From Finegoldia magna ATCC 29328 (GTDB taxonomy: Bacteria; Bacillota; Clostridia; Tissierellales; Peptoniphilaceae): a DNA stretch of 64,000 nucleotides. The notes under the pieces are model-generated. The model saw only the letters and a program-made list of their open reading frames with translations, was not told the origin of the DNA and did no database searches. Numbering within the stretch: the stretch's first letter is position 1; each line of letters begins with the position of its first letter. Shown here in pieces: positions 16,616 to 26,650 of this stretch. Where the stretch lies: positions 806,001 through 870,000 of the forward strand of contig NC_010376.1 in assembly GCF_000010185.1 (NCBI RefSeq), written 5' to 3'. A program made the translations under genes and the position numbers.

Positions 16616-17701
16616 TTATTCATCCTCGCTTATTTCATTTTTTAATTCATCATCAATTTGATCAATTATTTCTGTTTCAGTATCATCTGAAGAATCTTTT
16701 GATTTTAATCCGTAAAATTCGTAAGTTTTATCGATTATTTCTTCGAGTATTTTAGGATTTTCTTCTAAAAATACCTTAGAGTTTTCGCGGCCTTGACCTA
16801 ATTTTTCTTCTTCATAGCTATACCAAGCACCAGCTTTTTTTATTACTTTACAGTCGGTAGCTAAATCTAAAATTGTACCAATTTTGGAAATTCCTTCACC
16901 GTACATTATGTCAAATTCTACTTGTTTAAAAGGAGGTGCAACTTTGTTTTTGACGATTTTTACTTTAGTACGATTTCCAACTATATCGTCACCTTTTCTA
17001 ATAGCTTCTCCTCTTCTAATTTCAATTCTAACTGAAGAATAGAATTTTAATGCTCTACCACCTGTAGTAACTTCAGGATTACCAAACATTATTCCAACTT
17101 TTTCTCTAAGTTGGTTTATAAATATAACGGTACAATTACTTTTCGAAATAACACCTGTTAATTTACGTAAAGCTTGAGACATTAGTCTTGCTTGCAAACC
17201 AACATGGCTATCTCCCATGTTACCTTCTATTTCAGCTCTTGGAACTAATGCAGCAACAGAGTCAATGATTATAATATCTACTGCAGAACTTCTTACAAGA
17301 GAATCACATATTCCTAAAGCTTGTTCACCTGTATCTGGTTGTGAAATGATAAGATTATCAGTATCTACACCTAGGTTTTTAGCATAAATTGCATCTAATG
17401 CATGTTCAGCATCTATAAATGCTGCTGTACCACCCATCTTTTGAGCTTCAGCGACTACATGTAGCGCTAAAGTTGTTTTACCAGAAGATTCAGGTCCATA
17501 TATTTCAATTACTCTACCTCTTGGAAGTCCCCCTATTCCTAAAGCAACATCCAAGTTTATAGCTCCAGTAGGAATAGCCTCGATATCTTTTTGAACATGA
17601 TCTCCGAGTTTCATAATAGAGCCTTTTCCAAATTGTTTTTCAATACTTGCAAATGCTTCTCTCAAAGCTTGATCCTTTTCTGTACCATTAGAAAAGTCCA
17701 T
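16616..17701 (-). CDS. recA: Recombinase RecA
   Basis: RecA forms filaments on single-stranded DNA, catalyses strand exchange and triggers LexA cleavage. The 361-residue length is normal. Walker [14 protein letters not shown] lies near 66-78, Walker [11 protein letters not shown] near 140, and loop L2 with the [13 protein letters not shown]-like segment [17 protein letters not shown] near 200-216. The C terminus is acidic. The ATG has AGGAGG five bases upstream. The promoter carries a perfect LexA box, so recA is in the SOS regulon. Confidence 0.98.
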   Translation of the reverse strand: MDFSNGTEKDQALREAFASIEKQFGKGSIMKLGDHVQKDIEAIPTGAINLDVALGIGGLPRGRVIEIYGPESSGKTTLALHVVAEAQKMGGTAAFIDAEHALDAIYAKNLGVDTDNLIISQPDTGEQALGICDSLVRSSAVDIIIIDSVAALVPRAEIEGNMGDSHVGLQARLMSQALRKLTGVISKSNCTVIFINQLREKVGIMFGNPEVTTGGRALKFYSSVRIEIRRGEAIRKGDDIVGNRTKVKIVKNKVAPPFKQVEFDIMYGEGISKIGTILDLATDCKVIKKAGAWYSYEEEKLGQGRENSKVFLEENPKILEEIIDKTYEFYGLKSKDSSDDTETEIIDQIDDELKNEISEDE

Positions 17702-17726
17702 GACTACCTCCTAAAAATTTTAAACA

Positions 17727-17738
17727 GAACATAAGTTC
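17727..17738. promoter_or_regulatory. LexA (SOS) box of recA
   Basis: Read on the minus strand this is GAACTTATGTTC, a perfect GAAC-N4-GTTC. It lies 8 bp downstream of the recA -10, over the transcription start. Confidence 0.92.
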
Positions 17739-17746
17739 TTGTATTT

Positions 17747-17752
17747 ATTATA
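17747..17752 (-). promoter_or_regulatory. recA extended -10 promoter
   Basis: On the minus strand, TATAAT (17747-17752) is preceded by TGG, an extended -10. A good -35 is not visible (TATAAA at the 17-bp position). The SOS box follows directly. Confidence 0.7.
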
Positions 17753-17770
17753 CCACAAATTAGAAAATAT

Positions 17771-18307
17771 TTATATATTTTTTAAATCTAAAACATTAAC
17801 ATTTTTAAAAATATAATCACACAAGCTGATTACAGTTAATATGATTGAAATATAATATAGGTACATATCTAGAGCAAATCCTAATTTATTACTTGTATTA
17901 ATTAAAATCAAAACTATAGCAATAAACTGTGTCATAGTTTTAGATTTTCCCCAATAACTTGCAGCTAATGTAACACCGTTAGATGCGGCTAATATTCTAA
18001 ATCCGCTTATAGTAAGTTCCCTTAATACTACAATAACAACACTCCATGCAGGAACTTTTCCTAGTTGTACTAGAACAATCAATGCGCTACAGCTCAACAT
18101 TTTATCAGCCAATGGATCCATAAACTTCCCAAATGTAGTAACTAAATTTTTTCTTCTTGCTAGCTGACCATCAATAAAATCTGTTATTGCAGAGATTACA
18201 AAAATTAACGCAGGTATATAATTGTCTGTCTTAAATACAAGTAATGATGCTACAAAAAATGGTATAAGAATTACTCTTAATGTTGTGAATTTATTTGCAA
18301 TATTCAT
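17771..18307 (-). CDS. pgsA: CDP-diacylglycerol-glycerol-3-phosphate 3-phosphatidyltransferase
   Basis: PgsA makes phosphatidylglycerol phosphate, the first committed step to phosphatidylglycerol. This 178-residue membrane protein shows the CDP-alcohol phosphotransferase signature D-G-x2-A-R-x8-G-x3-D-x3-D in DGQLARRKNLVTTFGKFMD (about 48-66) and several hydrophobic helices. I chose ATG 18307 (MNIANKFTTLRVI), which matches the family start; a GTG 9 bases upstream is in frame. Both overlap or abut the ftsK stop. The pgsA-recA-rny order is a common Firmicutes block, here without cinA. Confidence 0.94.
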   Translation of the reverse strand: MNIANKFTTLRVILIPFFVASLLVFKTDNYIPALIFVISAITDFIDGQLARRKNLVTTFGKFMDPLADKMLSCSALIVLVQLGKVPAWSVVIVVLRELTISGFRILAASNGVTLAASYWGKSKTMTQFIAIVLILINTSNKLGFALDMYLYYISIILTVISLCDYIFKNVNVLDLKNI

Positions 18308-18308
18308 A

Positions 18309-20531
18309 TTAATCACGTCTTTCTAAATAATCTTTTGGTATTAAAATTTTTCTAGGCTTGCTTCCTTCACTAGGGCCAACAATACCTTTTTCTTCCATTT
18401 GATCTATGATTCTACCTGCTCTGGCATACCCTATTTTTAATTTTCGTTGTAATAGAGAAATTGAAGCAGATTCTTCATTTAAAATAATTTCTACTGCATC
18501 TGTAAATAAAATGTCTGTATCGTCATCATCAATATCTATTGTTTCTGATTTATCAATATCTTCTATAATCTCTTCTTTGTAATTGGTTTCGTTCTTATTT
18601 ATTAAAAATTTAACCACATTATCGACTTCTTCATCAGAAATAAAAGCTCCTTGAACTCTGCTTGGTTTTGACATTGACGAAGGGAAGAACAACATATCGC
18701 CTCTTCCGATAAGTTTTTCTGCACCAGATTGATCTAAAATAGTTCTAGAATCAATTTGGCTACTAACAGCAAAAGAAATTCTTGATGGTACATTTGCCTT
18801 TATTGTGCCTGTAATTACATCCACGGTTGGTCTTTGAGTTGCAATTATCAGATGAATACCACAAGCTCTTGCCATTTGAGCTAGTCTGCAAATAGCATCT
18901 TCAACATCATTTGCTGAAACCATCATTAAATCACTTAATTCGTCTATTATAATGACGATATATGGTAGCTTTTCAAGTTCATCATTCTTATTCTTCTTAT
19001 TATAAGCTTTGATATCTCGAACGTGATTTTCTGAAAATATTTGGTATCTTCTTTCCATTTCTCTAACAGCCCAATTCAAAGCAGCACTTGCCTTTTTAGG
19101 ATCAGTAACAACCGGAATAGCTAGATGAGGAATATTATTGTAAATGCTTAATTCCACAACCTTAGGATCAATCAATATAAGTTTTACGTCATTTGGATTT
19201 GACTTAAACAAAATACTCATTATTATTGTATTGATGCAAACAGATTTACCACTACCTGTAGCTCCTGCAATAAGTAAATGTGGCATTTTATCTACAGAGG
19301 TTACAATACATTTTCCTGAGATATCTTTCCCTAAAGCTATTGGCATCAATGATTTTTCTTTTACAAAATTATCAGACATTAGAATCTCTTTTAACATTAC
19401 AGAGTTTTTGACGTCATTCTCCACTTCAATACCTACTACGGATTTACCAGGAATTGGAGCTTGTATTCTGATTCCGCTTGTTGCGAGTGAAAGTGATAAA
19501 TCATCCGCAAGATTAACTATCCTTGAAACTTTTACTCCTGGTTTAGGTTCTAATTCATAGCAAGTAACAGTAGGACCCCTATCAATTTGAACAACAGTTG
19601 CATCTATTGAAAAGTTTTTTAGTGTGTCTTCAATCATTTTCGCTTTTTCTAATACTGAATCATCATTATCCTCAAAGTATTCAGCATTTTTTAAAAGTTC
19701 TAATGGGGGAAAAGTATAATTACTTTGACCGGATAATTCGCCAAAATCTATAACAGATAATTGTTCTCCAGAATCTTTTTCATTAGATTTATAATCATTT
19801 AATTTAGGTTTTGGAGATTCAAAATCTATAGTTTTCTTAAAGTTAGACTTTTCTTTAATAGGACTTTTAGGATTTATTTCTTTTGTAATTTTGTTTTGCT
19901 TAGTTACGCGTGATTTTTTGATGTTATTATTTCTCTTGGACTGATCCATTTTATTTATTATATCTAAAATGGATTTTTTAACAAAAGCGAAGAATTTTTG
20001 AAATAATTCTTTTAAGGTTAAATTCATTATTACCGCTATTAAAAATAAAAAACAAAGCACAAGTGCAACATATAAACCGATGTACCCTATAGCTATGTTT
20101 AATAATGATGCAATGATAGCTCCAATTACTCCAATACCACTGTAGTTATTTGCCAACGTTAAATTTAAATCAATCCTTTGATTAATATTAAGGTTTGGAT
20201 AATTTGATAAATTAATAAGACTCATTATGAAAATTGATGAAACAGCCAATATAAAAGTAATTTTTTTTATTTTATCCCCATTTTTTATCCCAGATATTGT
20301 AGATATTGTAAAAAGTATACCAAGTGATATAAAAACGTATGAAAATAGTCCAAAAGTATTAAAATAAATGTTTTTTACAATTATTCCTAAGACTCCAACT
20401 CTACTACTAGCCATAAATATTAGTGAAATGATTAACACTAATATAATTATTAATTTTGTAGAAGAATTGGAGTTTTTTTTGCTTTTGGATTTTGCTTGAG
20501 TTTTATTTGGTGATTTAGTATTTCTAGCCAT
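18309..20531 (-). CDS. ftsK: DNA translocase FtsK/SpoIIIE
   Basis: This 740-residue, septum-associated ATPase pumps chromosomal DNA during division. A basic N terminus is followed by about four to five membrane helices (about 27-175), then a short linker and the motor. The motor has the alpha/beta domain with LPGK-like [11 protein letters not shown] near 340, Walker A GATGSGKS near 410, and Walker [14 protein letters not shown] near 510. The gamma winged helix at the end (about 670-735, [20 protein letters not shown]) should read oriented skewed sequences. The following dut stop lies 3 bases from its start, so the genes are probably one transcript. Confidence 0.96.
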   Translation of the reverse strand: MARNTKSPNKTQAKSKSKKNSNSSTKLIIILVLIISLIFMASSRVGVLGIIVKNIYFNTFGLFSYVFISLGILFTISTISGIKNGDKIKKITFILAVSSIFIMSLINLSNYPNLNINQRIDLNLTLANNYSGIGVIGAIIASLLNIAIGYIGLYVALVLCFLFLIAVIMNLTLKELFQKFFAFVKKSILDIINKMDQSKRNNNIKKSRVTKQNKITKEINPKSPIKEKSNFKKTIDFESPKPKLNDYKSNEKDSGEQLSVIDFGELSGQSNYTFPPLELLKNAEYFEDNDDSVLEKAKMIEDTLKNFSIDATVVQIDRGPTVTCYELEPKPGVKVSRIVNLADDLSLSLATSGIRIQAPIPGKSVVGIEVENDVKNSVMLKEILMSDNFVKEKSLMPIALGKDISGKCIVTSVDKMPHLLIAGATGSGKSVCINTIIMSILFKSNPNDVKLILIDPKVVELSIYNNIPHLAIPVVTDPKKASAALNWAVREMERRYQIFSENHVRDIKAYNKKNKNDELEKLPYIVIIIDELSDLMMVSANDVEDAICRLAQMARACGIHLIIATQRPTVDVITGTIKANVPSRISFAVSSQIDSRTILDQSGAEKLIGRGDMLFFPSSMSKPSRVQGAFISDEEVDNVVKFLINKNETNYKEEIIEDIDKSETIDIDDDDTDILFTDAVEIILNEESASISLLQRKLKIGYARAGRIIDQMEEKGIVGPSEGSKPRKILIPKDYLERRD

Positions 20532-20533
20532 AA

Positions 20534-20965
20534 TTAGTAGCCTGTATGGCCAAATCCGCCATCATTTCTATCTGTTTCATCTAATACTTCAACTTCCGCA
20601 AATTCAATATTTTCGTATTTTTGAAGTATCATTTGACAAATTCTATCCCCAGTGGAAATTGTATATTCTTCATTCGACAAATTTACTACAGGGATTTTTA
20701 TTTCTCCTCTATAATCACTGTCTATTGTGCCTACACAATTTATCAGAGTTATTCCATGCTTAATACTTAAACCACTTCTTGGTCTGATTTGAATTTCATA
20801 ACCTTCTGGAATGGAAATATAAATTCCGGTAGGTATTAGTGTTCTTTCAAGTGGTTTTAAAGTAATATCATTTTCTGTATAAGCTCTCAAATCCATACCA
20901 CTAGACCCAATTGTTGAATATTTTGGTAGAGGGTTATTAGATTTATTAATTATTTTAACTTTCAT
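20534..20965 (-). CDS. dut: Deoxyuridine 5'-triphosphate nucleotidohydrolase (dUTPase)
   Basis: This trimeric dUTPase hydrolyses dUTP to dUMP and keeps uracil out of DNA. All five family motifs are present in its 143 residues: SGMDLRAY near 25, [12 protein letters not shown] near 62, [11 protein letters not shown] near 82, GDRICQMI near 105, and the C-terminal [12 protein letters not shown] chose ATG 20965 because AAAGGGGAC lies just upstream; the TTG 15 bases earlier would include this site. It is followed by ftsK after 2 bases. Confidence 0.95.
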   Translation of the reverse strand: MKVKIINKSNNPLPKYSTIGSSGMDLRAYTENDITLKPLERTLIPTGIYISIPEGYEIQIRPRSGLSIKHGITLINCVGTIDSDYRGEIKIPVVNLSNEEYTISTGDRICQMILQKYENIEFAEVEVLDETDRNDGGFGHTGY

Positions 20966-20980
20966 AATGTCCCCTTTCAA

Positions 20981-21011
20981 AAATATAGTTGAGTAATATA
21001 ATTACTCAACT
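20981..21011 (-). terminator. Terminator after pnp
   Basis: AGTTGAGTAAT (20987-20997) and ATTACTCAACT (21001-21011) form an 11-bp stem with an ATA loop. On the minus strand it is followed by ATATTTTTG. It separates pnp from dut-ftsK. Confidence 0.8.
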
Positions 21012-21016
21012 ATTAA

Positions 21017-23161
21017 TTATTTATCTTCTGAGTTTTGATCTTCAGATTTTTTATCAAAATTCTTTTTTTCTTTTCTTTCCGGTTTTGGTAAAAGAGCTTT
21101 TCTGGATAATGTCATCTTACCTTGATCATCTATATCCATAAGTTTTACCATAATTTCATCGTTTTCTTTTAAAACATCTTCAACTTTATTAGTTCTTTCG
21201 TGTGCTATATTAGATATATGAAGAAGACCTTCTTTTCCAGGTAATATTTCAACAAAAGCACCAAAATTCATAATCTTAGTAACTCTTCCTAAATATTTTT
21301 CACCAATTTCAGGTTCTCTAACTATTTCTTTAATCATATCTATAGCTCTTTGTGCGCTTTCGGTATTTTCACCAGCTACTGTAATTTTACCGTCATCTTC
21401 AGTATCTATTTTAACACCGGTCTCATCAATAATTTTGTTGATTACTTTTCCGCCTGGTCCGATAACTTCTCTTACTTTTTCAGGAGCTATATTAATTACC
21501 ATAATTCTAGGAGCGTACTTTGAAATTTCTTTATTAGGTTCACTTATACACTCGTTCATTAATGATAAAATATGAAGTCTACCAACTCTAGCTCTTTCTA
21601 GTGCTTCAGTTAATATTTCTTCAGAAATTCCGGTAATCTTAATATCCATTTGTAATGCAGTTATTCCATCTTTTGTACCTGCAACTTTAAAATCCATATC
21701 TCCCAAATGATCTTCTAAACCTTGAATATCAGAAAGAATTACTACGTTATCATCTTCTTTAATTAATCCCATAGCAATACCCGCAACAGGTTCTTTGATT
21801 GGAACACCGGCATCTAGTAAACTTAATGTTGATCCACAAACAGATGCTTGAGAACTAGAACCGTTAGAACTTAAAACTTCAGAAACTACTCTTATTGTGT
21901 AAGGGAATTCTTCTTCTGATGGAATTACTGGTAAAAGAGCTCTTTCAGCTAAAGCTCCGTGCCCAATTTCGCGTCTTCCAGGACTTCTTAAAGGTCTAGC
22001 ATCACCTACAGAGTAAGGTGGGAAATTATATTGATGCATATATCTTTTATCTTCTTGCTCAATTAATCCATCTAGCACTTGTGCATCAGATGGAGTTCCC
22101 AAAGTTGTAACAGATAAAACTTGAGTTTGACCTCTTTTAAACAAACCTGAACCATGTGGTCTAGGCAATATATCTACATCACAAGTTATTTCTCTAATTT
22201 GATCAAGTTTTCTATTATCAGGTCTGATATAATCTTCTAATATTAATCGTCTCACTTCTGATTTTTCTAAATCATCATATATAGTAGAAACTTTTGAAGC
22301 TATACTTTCATCATATTTTTCAACAAAATAATCTACTACACTTCTTTTAAGAGTATTAATGTGATCTTCTCTATCTAATTTATCTTCATTAACTGTAATT
22401 TTCTTTAAATCTTCAATGCAAAATGATTTAACTTCTTCATCTAATTCAATATTTTTTTCAGGTTGAATGAATTCTTGCTTTGGCTTTCCACATTCTTTTT
22501 GAATTGATTCAATGAATTCGCATATTTTTTTGATTTCTTCATGCGCTCTAAGTATAGCCTTCAATACTTGTTGTTCTGTAATATTATTGCAGCCAGCTTC
22601 AACCATCATAATAGCATCTTTTGTACCAGCAACAGTCAATTCAAGATCTGACTTTTCTCTTTGTTCTTTTGTAGGATTTATAATAAATTCGCCATCGATC
22701 ATTCCTACAGCTACAGAACCAGTAGGTCCTAAGAAAGGAATGTCTGAAATACTCAATGCAATAGATGAACCTATCATAGCTAAAATATCTGGAGTATTAT
22801 CTTGATCTACAGAAAGTGCAGTAGCTATAACTTGCACATCGTTATGATATCCTTCTGGGAATAATGGTCTTAAAGGTCTATCTATTAATCTAGCAGTTAA
22901 TGTAGCTTTTTCACTAGGTCTACCTTCACGTTTTATAAACCCTCCTGGAATTTTTCCAACAGAATAAAGTTTTTCTTCAAAATCACATGTTAATGGGAAA
23001 AAATCAACTCCCTCACGTGGTTCTTTTGATCCTACAGCAGTAACTAGAAGTACAGTTTCACCAGATTGAATCAAACACGCCCCGTTTGCTTGTTCGGCAA
23101 CTTTTCCAATCGTAACTTCTATTTTTTTACCGCATAAATCATATTCGTATTTTTTTATCAT
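21017..23161 (-). CDS. pnp: Polyribonucleotide nucleotidyltransferase (PNPase)
   Basis: PNPase degrades RNA from the 3' end with phosphate and takes part in mRNA turnover. The 714 residues include two RNase PH domains (about 5-215 and 310-545, with [15 protein letters not shown] near 400 and phosphate-binding [11 protein letters not shown] near 435). A KH domain ([16 protein letters not shown] near 565) and an S1 domain ([19 protein letters not shown] near 625) follow. A lysine-rich tail ends the protein. It follows rpsO, the ancestral rpsO-pnp pair. An AAGGAG site precedes the ATG. Confidence 0.98.
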   Translation of the reverse strand: MIKKYEYDLCGKKIEVTIGKVAEQANGACLIQSGETVLLVTAVGSKEPREGVDFFPLTCDFEEKLYSVGKIPGGFIKREGRPSEKATLTARLIDRPLRPLFPEGYHNDVQVIATALSVDQDNTPDILAMIGSSIALSISDIPFLGPTGSVAVGMIDGEFIINPTKEQREKSDLELTVAGTKDAIMMVEAGCNNITEQQVLKAILRAHEEIKKICEFIESIQKECGKPKQEFIQPEKNIELDEEVKSFCIEDLKKITVNEDKLDREDHINTLKRSVVDYFVEKYDESIASKVSTIYDDLEKSEVRRLILEDYIRPDNRKLDQIREITCDVDILPRPHGSGLFKRGQTQVLSVTTLGTPSDAQVLDGLIEQEDKRYMHQYNFPPYSVGDARPLRSPGRREIGHGALAERALLPVIPSEEEFPYTIRVVSEVLSSNGSSSQASVCGSTLSLLDAGVPIKEPVAGIAMGLIKEDDNVVILSDIQGLEDHLGDMDFKVAGTKDGITALQMDIKITGISEEILTEALERARVGRLHILSLMNECISEPNKEISKYAPRIMVINIAPEKVREVIGPGGKVINKIIDETGVKIDTEDDGKITVAGENTESAQRAIDMIKEIVREPEIGEKYLGRVTKIMNFGAFVEILPGKEGLLHISNIAHERTNKVEDVLKENDEIMVKLMDIDDQGKMTLSRKALLPKPERKEKKNFDKKSEDQNSEDK

Positions 23162-23172
23162 ATATTCTCCTT

Positions 23173-23204
23173 ATAAATAAAAAGAGCGGAAAAACCCGCT
23201 CTTT
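23173..23204 (-). terminator. Terminator between rpsO and pnp
   Basis: AAAGAGCGG (23181-23189) and CCGCTCTTT (23196-23204) form a 9-bp GC-rich stem, followed on the minus strand by TTTTTATTTAT. The pnp start is only 12 bases beyond, so pnp is probably reached by read-through, or the hairpin is processed. Confidence 0.8.
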
Positions 23205-23207
23205 CAA

Positions 23208-23474
23208 TTATCTTCTAATGTTTAATCTTTTAATTAAATCACGGTATCTTTCAATGTCTTTATTGCTAAGATAGTTAAGAAGATTTCTTCTTTTACCGAT
23301 CATTTTGAAAAGACCTCTTCTTGAATGGTGATCATTCTTATGAGACTTTAAATGTTCAGTTAAGTAGTTTATTCTGTAAGTTAATAAAGCTACTTGAACT
23401 TCTGGAGAACCAGTATCTCCTTCTTTAGTTTGGTATTCTTTGATTATTTCTTCTTTAATTTCTTTGTTGTACAT
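23208..23474 (-). CDS. rpsO: 30S ribosomal protein S15
   Basis: S15 is a primary 16S rRNA binder that helps assemble the central domain of the 30S subunit. The 88 residues match the family length and show [17 protein letters not shown] (about 21-37), [11 protein letters not shown] (48-58) and the end [14 protein letters not shown] 23474 is chosen because GGAGGAAATT lies directly upstream; an in-frame ATG 12 bases earlier overlaps that site. Confidence 0.98.
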   Translation of the reverse strand: MYNKEIKEEIIKEYQTKEGDTGSPEVQVALLTYRINYLTEHLKSHKNDHHSRRGLFKMIGKRRNLLNYLSNKDIERYRDLIKRLNIRR

Positions 23475-23504
23475 AATTTCCTCCATAAAATTTATTATTC
23501 ACCA

Positions 23505-23542
23505 TTACAGTGATATCGTCGAGGTTTCGAATATCAATGTAA
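23505..23542 (-). promoter_or_regulatory. Structured leader upstream of rpsO (possible S15 autoregulatory RNA)
   Basis: On the minus strand, TTACA-T-TGATAT pairs with ATATCA-C-TGTAA around an inner TCGA-AACC-TCGA hairpin, about 30 bases before the rpsO ribosome site. Autogenous S15 leaders occur in Firmicutes, but I cannot match this one to a known class without covariance search. Confidence 0.4.
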
Positions 23543-23555
23543 CAGTAGTACTTAT

Positions 23556-24482
23556 TTATATTATCATATAATCTTGTAATTGTAAATCCAAATCTTGATT
23601 TTTTGCAAAGTTGTAATCACTTTTTAATTTATTGATAAGTTCAATCTCAGAATTAAATTTAATATTGTTTCTTATTTTATTTATAAATACTAATGTCAAA
23701 TTTTTCCCATACAAATCACCTTTAAAATCTAATATATGAGTTTCAATTTTGACATCATGCTCATCGTATGTTAGGTTTTCTCCTACTGAAGTTATGCCTT
23801 TGTATAATTTGTTATCATAAATAACGTTAGTATAATAAACTCCTGCTGCTGGTATAATATATTGTTTACATTCCAAATTAGCAGTAGGATAACCTAAATT
23901 TCTTCCTCTATGTTTCCCATCGACAACAACCCCCTTAATGCTAAAGGGTCTGTAAAGTAATGAATTAGCATCCTCAACGTCTCCACTCATCAAAAATTTT
24001 CGTATTGTAGTTGATCTAATAGGTACACCATTAATAAATTGATCATCTATAATATAAAGTTTATAATTAAAAACTGCTTGAAAATTTTTCAAAGTAGATA
24101 CATCACCAGATGCATTAATACCAAATTTAAAATCATTGCCAACAACTAAATTTTTGAAATTGGTATGCTCTTTTACATAATTTAAAAACTCTTTAGGATT
24201 TAAGGATAAGAAATCTCTATCAAATGATTTGATTAAACAATAGTCTACATTCATTCTTTTTACTAGATAGATTTTATCTTCCATCGTTAATATGTTTTTA
24301 AACTTGTCATCTTCTAAAACTTCTGAAGTATGGGACTTGAATATAATAACCCCTGATTTACCTAAACTAACACATTTATTTATAAGTTTTTGATGTGCTA
24401 AATGTAATCCATCAAAATTTCCCAGAGTAATAGCATCTATATTAATTTTTACGTTATCTTTGTCTAAATCAATTATTTGCAT
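23556..24482 (-). CDS. ribF: Bifunctional riboflavin kinase/FAD synthetase
   Basis: RibF phosphorylates riboflavin to FMN and adenylates FMN to FAD. The 308 residues comprise the N-terminal nucleotidyltransferase domain (TLGNFDGLHLAHQKLI near 20-35; VVGNDFKFG near 113; RSTTIRKFL near 150) and the C-terminal riboflavin kinase domain (GVVVDGKHRGRNLGYPTANL near 185-204). It overlaps the truB end by 10 bases, the usual truB-ribF coupling. The last 20 residues are slightly longer than usual. No FMN riboswitch was seen. Confidence 0.95.
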   Translation of the reverse strand: MQIIDLDKDNVKINIDAITLGNFDGLHLAHQKLINKCVSLGKSGVIIFKSHTSEVLEDDKFKNILTMEDKIYLVKRMNVDYCLIKSFDRDFLSLNPKEFLNYVKEHTNFKNLVVGNDFKFGINASGDVSTLKNFQAVFNYKLYIIDDQFINGVPIRSTTIRKFLMSGDVEDANSLLYRPFSIKGVVVDGKHRGRNLGYPTANLECKQYIIPAAGVYYTNVIYDNKLYKGITSVGENLTYDEHDVKIETHILDFKGDLYGKNLTLVFINKIRNNIKFNSEIELINKLKSDYNFAKNQDLDLQLQDYMII

Positions 24483-25336
24483 ATATCAAATACCTTATTC
24501 ATTTTTAAAATATGATCTTCAATACTACCAATACCAATAAACCTATCTTTACAAATTACTTTGATATTATCAATGTTATCGTGAACGATATTTATTTTAA
24601 CACCATTGGTAATTTTTTTATATAAACTTTCATCGAGTTCAATAGATTTCATTTCTGTCAAACTTTCGTAAACAGAAAATGATACATCTTCAATGTTACA
24701 TTTTCTAAGTGAATCTATTTTTACTGAATCTTTTATATCGAAACCACCAGAATTTACTCTGATAAGAGATTTCATATAAGCCAATTTATCTAGTTTTTTT
24801 GCAATATCTTCTATTAAAACTCTAATGTAAGTCCCTTTGGAACATCGAACTTTAATTATACACGAATTTTCTAAAATATATAAAGGTTCTATGTTAAAGA
24901 TGGTGATTTTTCTTGATTTTCTCTTAATTTCCTTATTTTCTCTTGCATATTCGTAAAGTTTTTTTCCGTTTACTTTAACTGCTGAATACATTGGAGGTAC
25001 TTGTTCAATGGTTTTACCATTTAAATCGTCTAGAATTTTCTTTAGTTTTTCTTTATCGTATGTTTTTTCTGAAAAACCTGTGACATTACCAGACAGATCA
25101 AGAGTATCTGTACTTGTTCCAAAACACATTTCAAATATATATGTTTTTCCGTGTTCCATTAGATATTCTGTTATTTTAGTTCCTTTTCCAACGCCTAGCA
25201 ACAAAACACCGGTTGCATCAGGGTCTAGTGTCCCAGCGTGTCCAATCTTTTTGGTTTTTAATATTCCCTTGCAGATAGAAACTACATCTTGAGATGTGTA
25301 GCCTTTTTCCTTAAAAACATTAATTACACAATCCAT
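24473..25336 (-). CDS. truB: tRNA pseudouridine(55) synthase TruB
   Basis: TruB makes pseudouridine 55 in the T-loop of tRNAs. The catalytic aspartate is in GHAGTLDPDATGVL (about 36-49). The conserved PPMYSAVKVNGKKLYEYAR segment lies near 105-123, and RCSKGTYIRVLIEDI near 165. I chose ATG 25336 (MDCVINVFKEKGYTS), which fits the family start and gives 287 residues; a TTG 9 bases upstream is possible. It overlaps the nrnA end by 17 bases. Confidence 0.95.
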   Translation of the reverse strand: MDCVINVFKEKGYTSQDVVSICKGILKTKKIGHAGTLDPDATGVLLLGVGKGTKITEYLMEHGKTYIFEMCFGTSTDTLDLSGNVTGFSEKTYDKEKLKKILDDLNGKTIEQVPPMYSAVKVNGKKLYEYARENKEIKRKSRKITIFNIEPLYILENSCIIKVRCSKGTYIRVLIEDIAKKLDKLAYMKSLIRVNSGGFDIKDSVKIDSLRKCNIEDVSFSVYESLTEMKSIELDESLYKKITNGVKINIVHDNIDNIKVICKDRFIGIGSIEDHILKMNKVFDICK

Positions 25337-26288
25337 ATATATCAATTTCTTCTTTAATTTTATTTAATACTGTTTCAAAATCTTCAAAAATTCTTGTCGC
25401 TGCAGCATTTTTATGACCGCCTCCGCCAAGATTTTTTGCAATTACTCCAACATCAATATTTCCCTTGCTCCTGAAACTTACTTTGTATTCTTTTTCAGTT
25501 TGTTGCTTAATTAATACAGAAATTTTAATTTTGTCTGTATCTCTGAAAGTATTTATTACACTATCAATATCAGAAATTTCAACATTATACTTATTTAATT
25601 GAGATGTATTTACAAACCCAATTGCAACACAATCATTATAGATTTCAGTCTTAGATAAGATTTCATTTTCTAAGAGTTGTGCTTCAAATTTTTTTGACTG
25701 ATAAATTAATTCATTAATTTTCATCATATTTGCACCATATTCAACTAACTTAGAAGCTTTAGCTAATGTTTCAGCGGTAGTAGCAGAATATAAAAATCTT
25801 CCAGTGTCAGTTGAGATACCAGTTAATAGTGACATAGATATTTCTTCATCAATAGGTAGATTTAATTCGTTTATTATATCAAATACTAATTCACAAGTTG
25901 AACTATATCCTTTTTTTACTATATTGATATCACCATAATATTCATTACTTTGATGATGATCAATATTTATTCTGTATTTGGCTTTATTAAATAATTTATC
26001 AATATTACCTAATCTTTCATAGTTAGCGCAATCTAGGCAAATTATCATATCAATATTAATATCTATATTATCTGATAGCAAATTCAAATTGGGAAGAAAT
26101 TTTAAATTTTCAGGAATTTTATCGAACTCAATAGGATAAACTTCTTTACCAAAATTTAGCAGACTTTTCGATAAACCTGTTAAAGAACCTAGATTATCTC
26201 CATCTGGATCTAAGTGTGAAATTAGAGCAATTGAATTTGCTTTATTCAATTGCTCTTTAAATTTCATGATTTCATCTTTAATTTTCAT
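25320..26288 (-). CDS. nrnA: Bifunctional oligoribonuclease/PAP phosphatase NrnA (DHH family)
   Basis: NrnA degrades short oligoribonucleotides (nanoRNA) and dephosphorylates 3'-phosphoadenosine 5'-phosphate. Of the 322 residues, the DHH domain shows HLDPDGDNLGSL (about 25-36), LDCANYERLG near 85 and NIDHHQSNEYYGD near 108. The C-terminal DHHA1 domain ends with GGGGHKNAAATRI. ATG 26288 is chosen because GAGG lies 9 bases upstream; another ATG 15 bases earlier has no ribosome site. In this operon position it sits between rbfA and truB, as in many clostridia. Confidence 0.94.
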   Translation of the reverse strand: MKIKDEIMKFKEQLNKANSIALISHLDPDGDNLGSLTGLSKSLLNFGKEVYPIEFDKIPENLKFLPNLNLLSDNIDINIDMIICLDCANYERLGNIDKLFNKAKYRINIDHHQSNEYYGDINIVKKGYSSTCELVFDIINELNLPIDEEISMSLLTGISTDTGRFLYSATTAETLAKASKLVEYGANMMKINELIYQSKKFEAQLLENEILSKTEIYNDCVAIGFVNTSQLNKYNVEISDIDSVINTFRDTDKIKISVLIKQQTEKEYKVSFRSKGNIDVGVIAKNLGGGGHKNAAATRIFEDFETVLNKIKEEIDIYGLCN

Positions 26289-26643
26289 TATGGTTTTCCT
26301 CATGAATTGATTTTATTAGGTTTTCAATATGCATACTTTGTTCGCTTGTTTCATCAATTTTAAAAATTAATTGTGGTACATGTCTCAAATCTACATTTTC
26401 ACCAATTTGTTTTTTTAAAAATCCTTTTGCTTTATTTAGTCCTTCAAGAGTTTGTTTTTTCTTTTCATCATCGCCTATTACAGCTATATATACTGTAGCA
26501 AAACTCAAATCATTTGTTACTTTTACTTCTGTAACCGAAACATTTAGTTTATCGATTCTAGGATCTTTTAGTGAATTAATTATAGAACTTGAAATAACTT
26601 TTTTGATTTCTGATGAAATTCTTCTTACTCTTTTAATATTCAT
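26278..26643 (-). CDS. rbfA: 30S ribosome-binding factor RbfA
   Basis: RbfA is a KH-fold assembly factor for the 30S subunit needed for 16S 5' end maturation. The 121 residues show RVRRISSEIKKVISSSI at the start, KDPRI near 27, VTEVKVTNDLSFATVYIAV near 37-55 and the LRHVPQLIFKIDETSE end. It follows infB by 7 bases and overlaps nrnA by 11. Confidence 0.95.
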   Translation of the reverse strand: MNIKRVRRISSEIKKVISSSIINSLKDPRIDKLNVSVTEVKVTNDLSFATVYIAVIGDDEKKKQTLEGLNKAKGFLKKQIGENVDLRHVPQLIFKIDETSEQSMHIENLIKSIHEENHNEN

Positions 26644-26650
26644 ATTTCTC

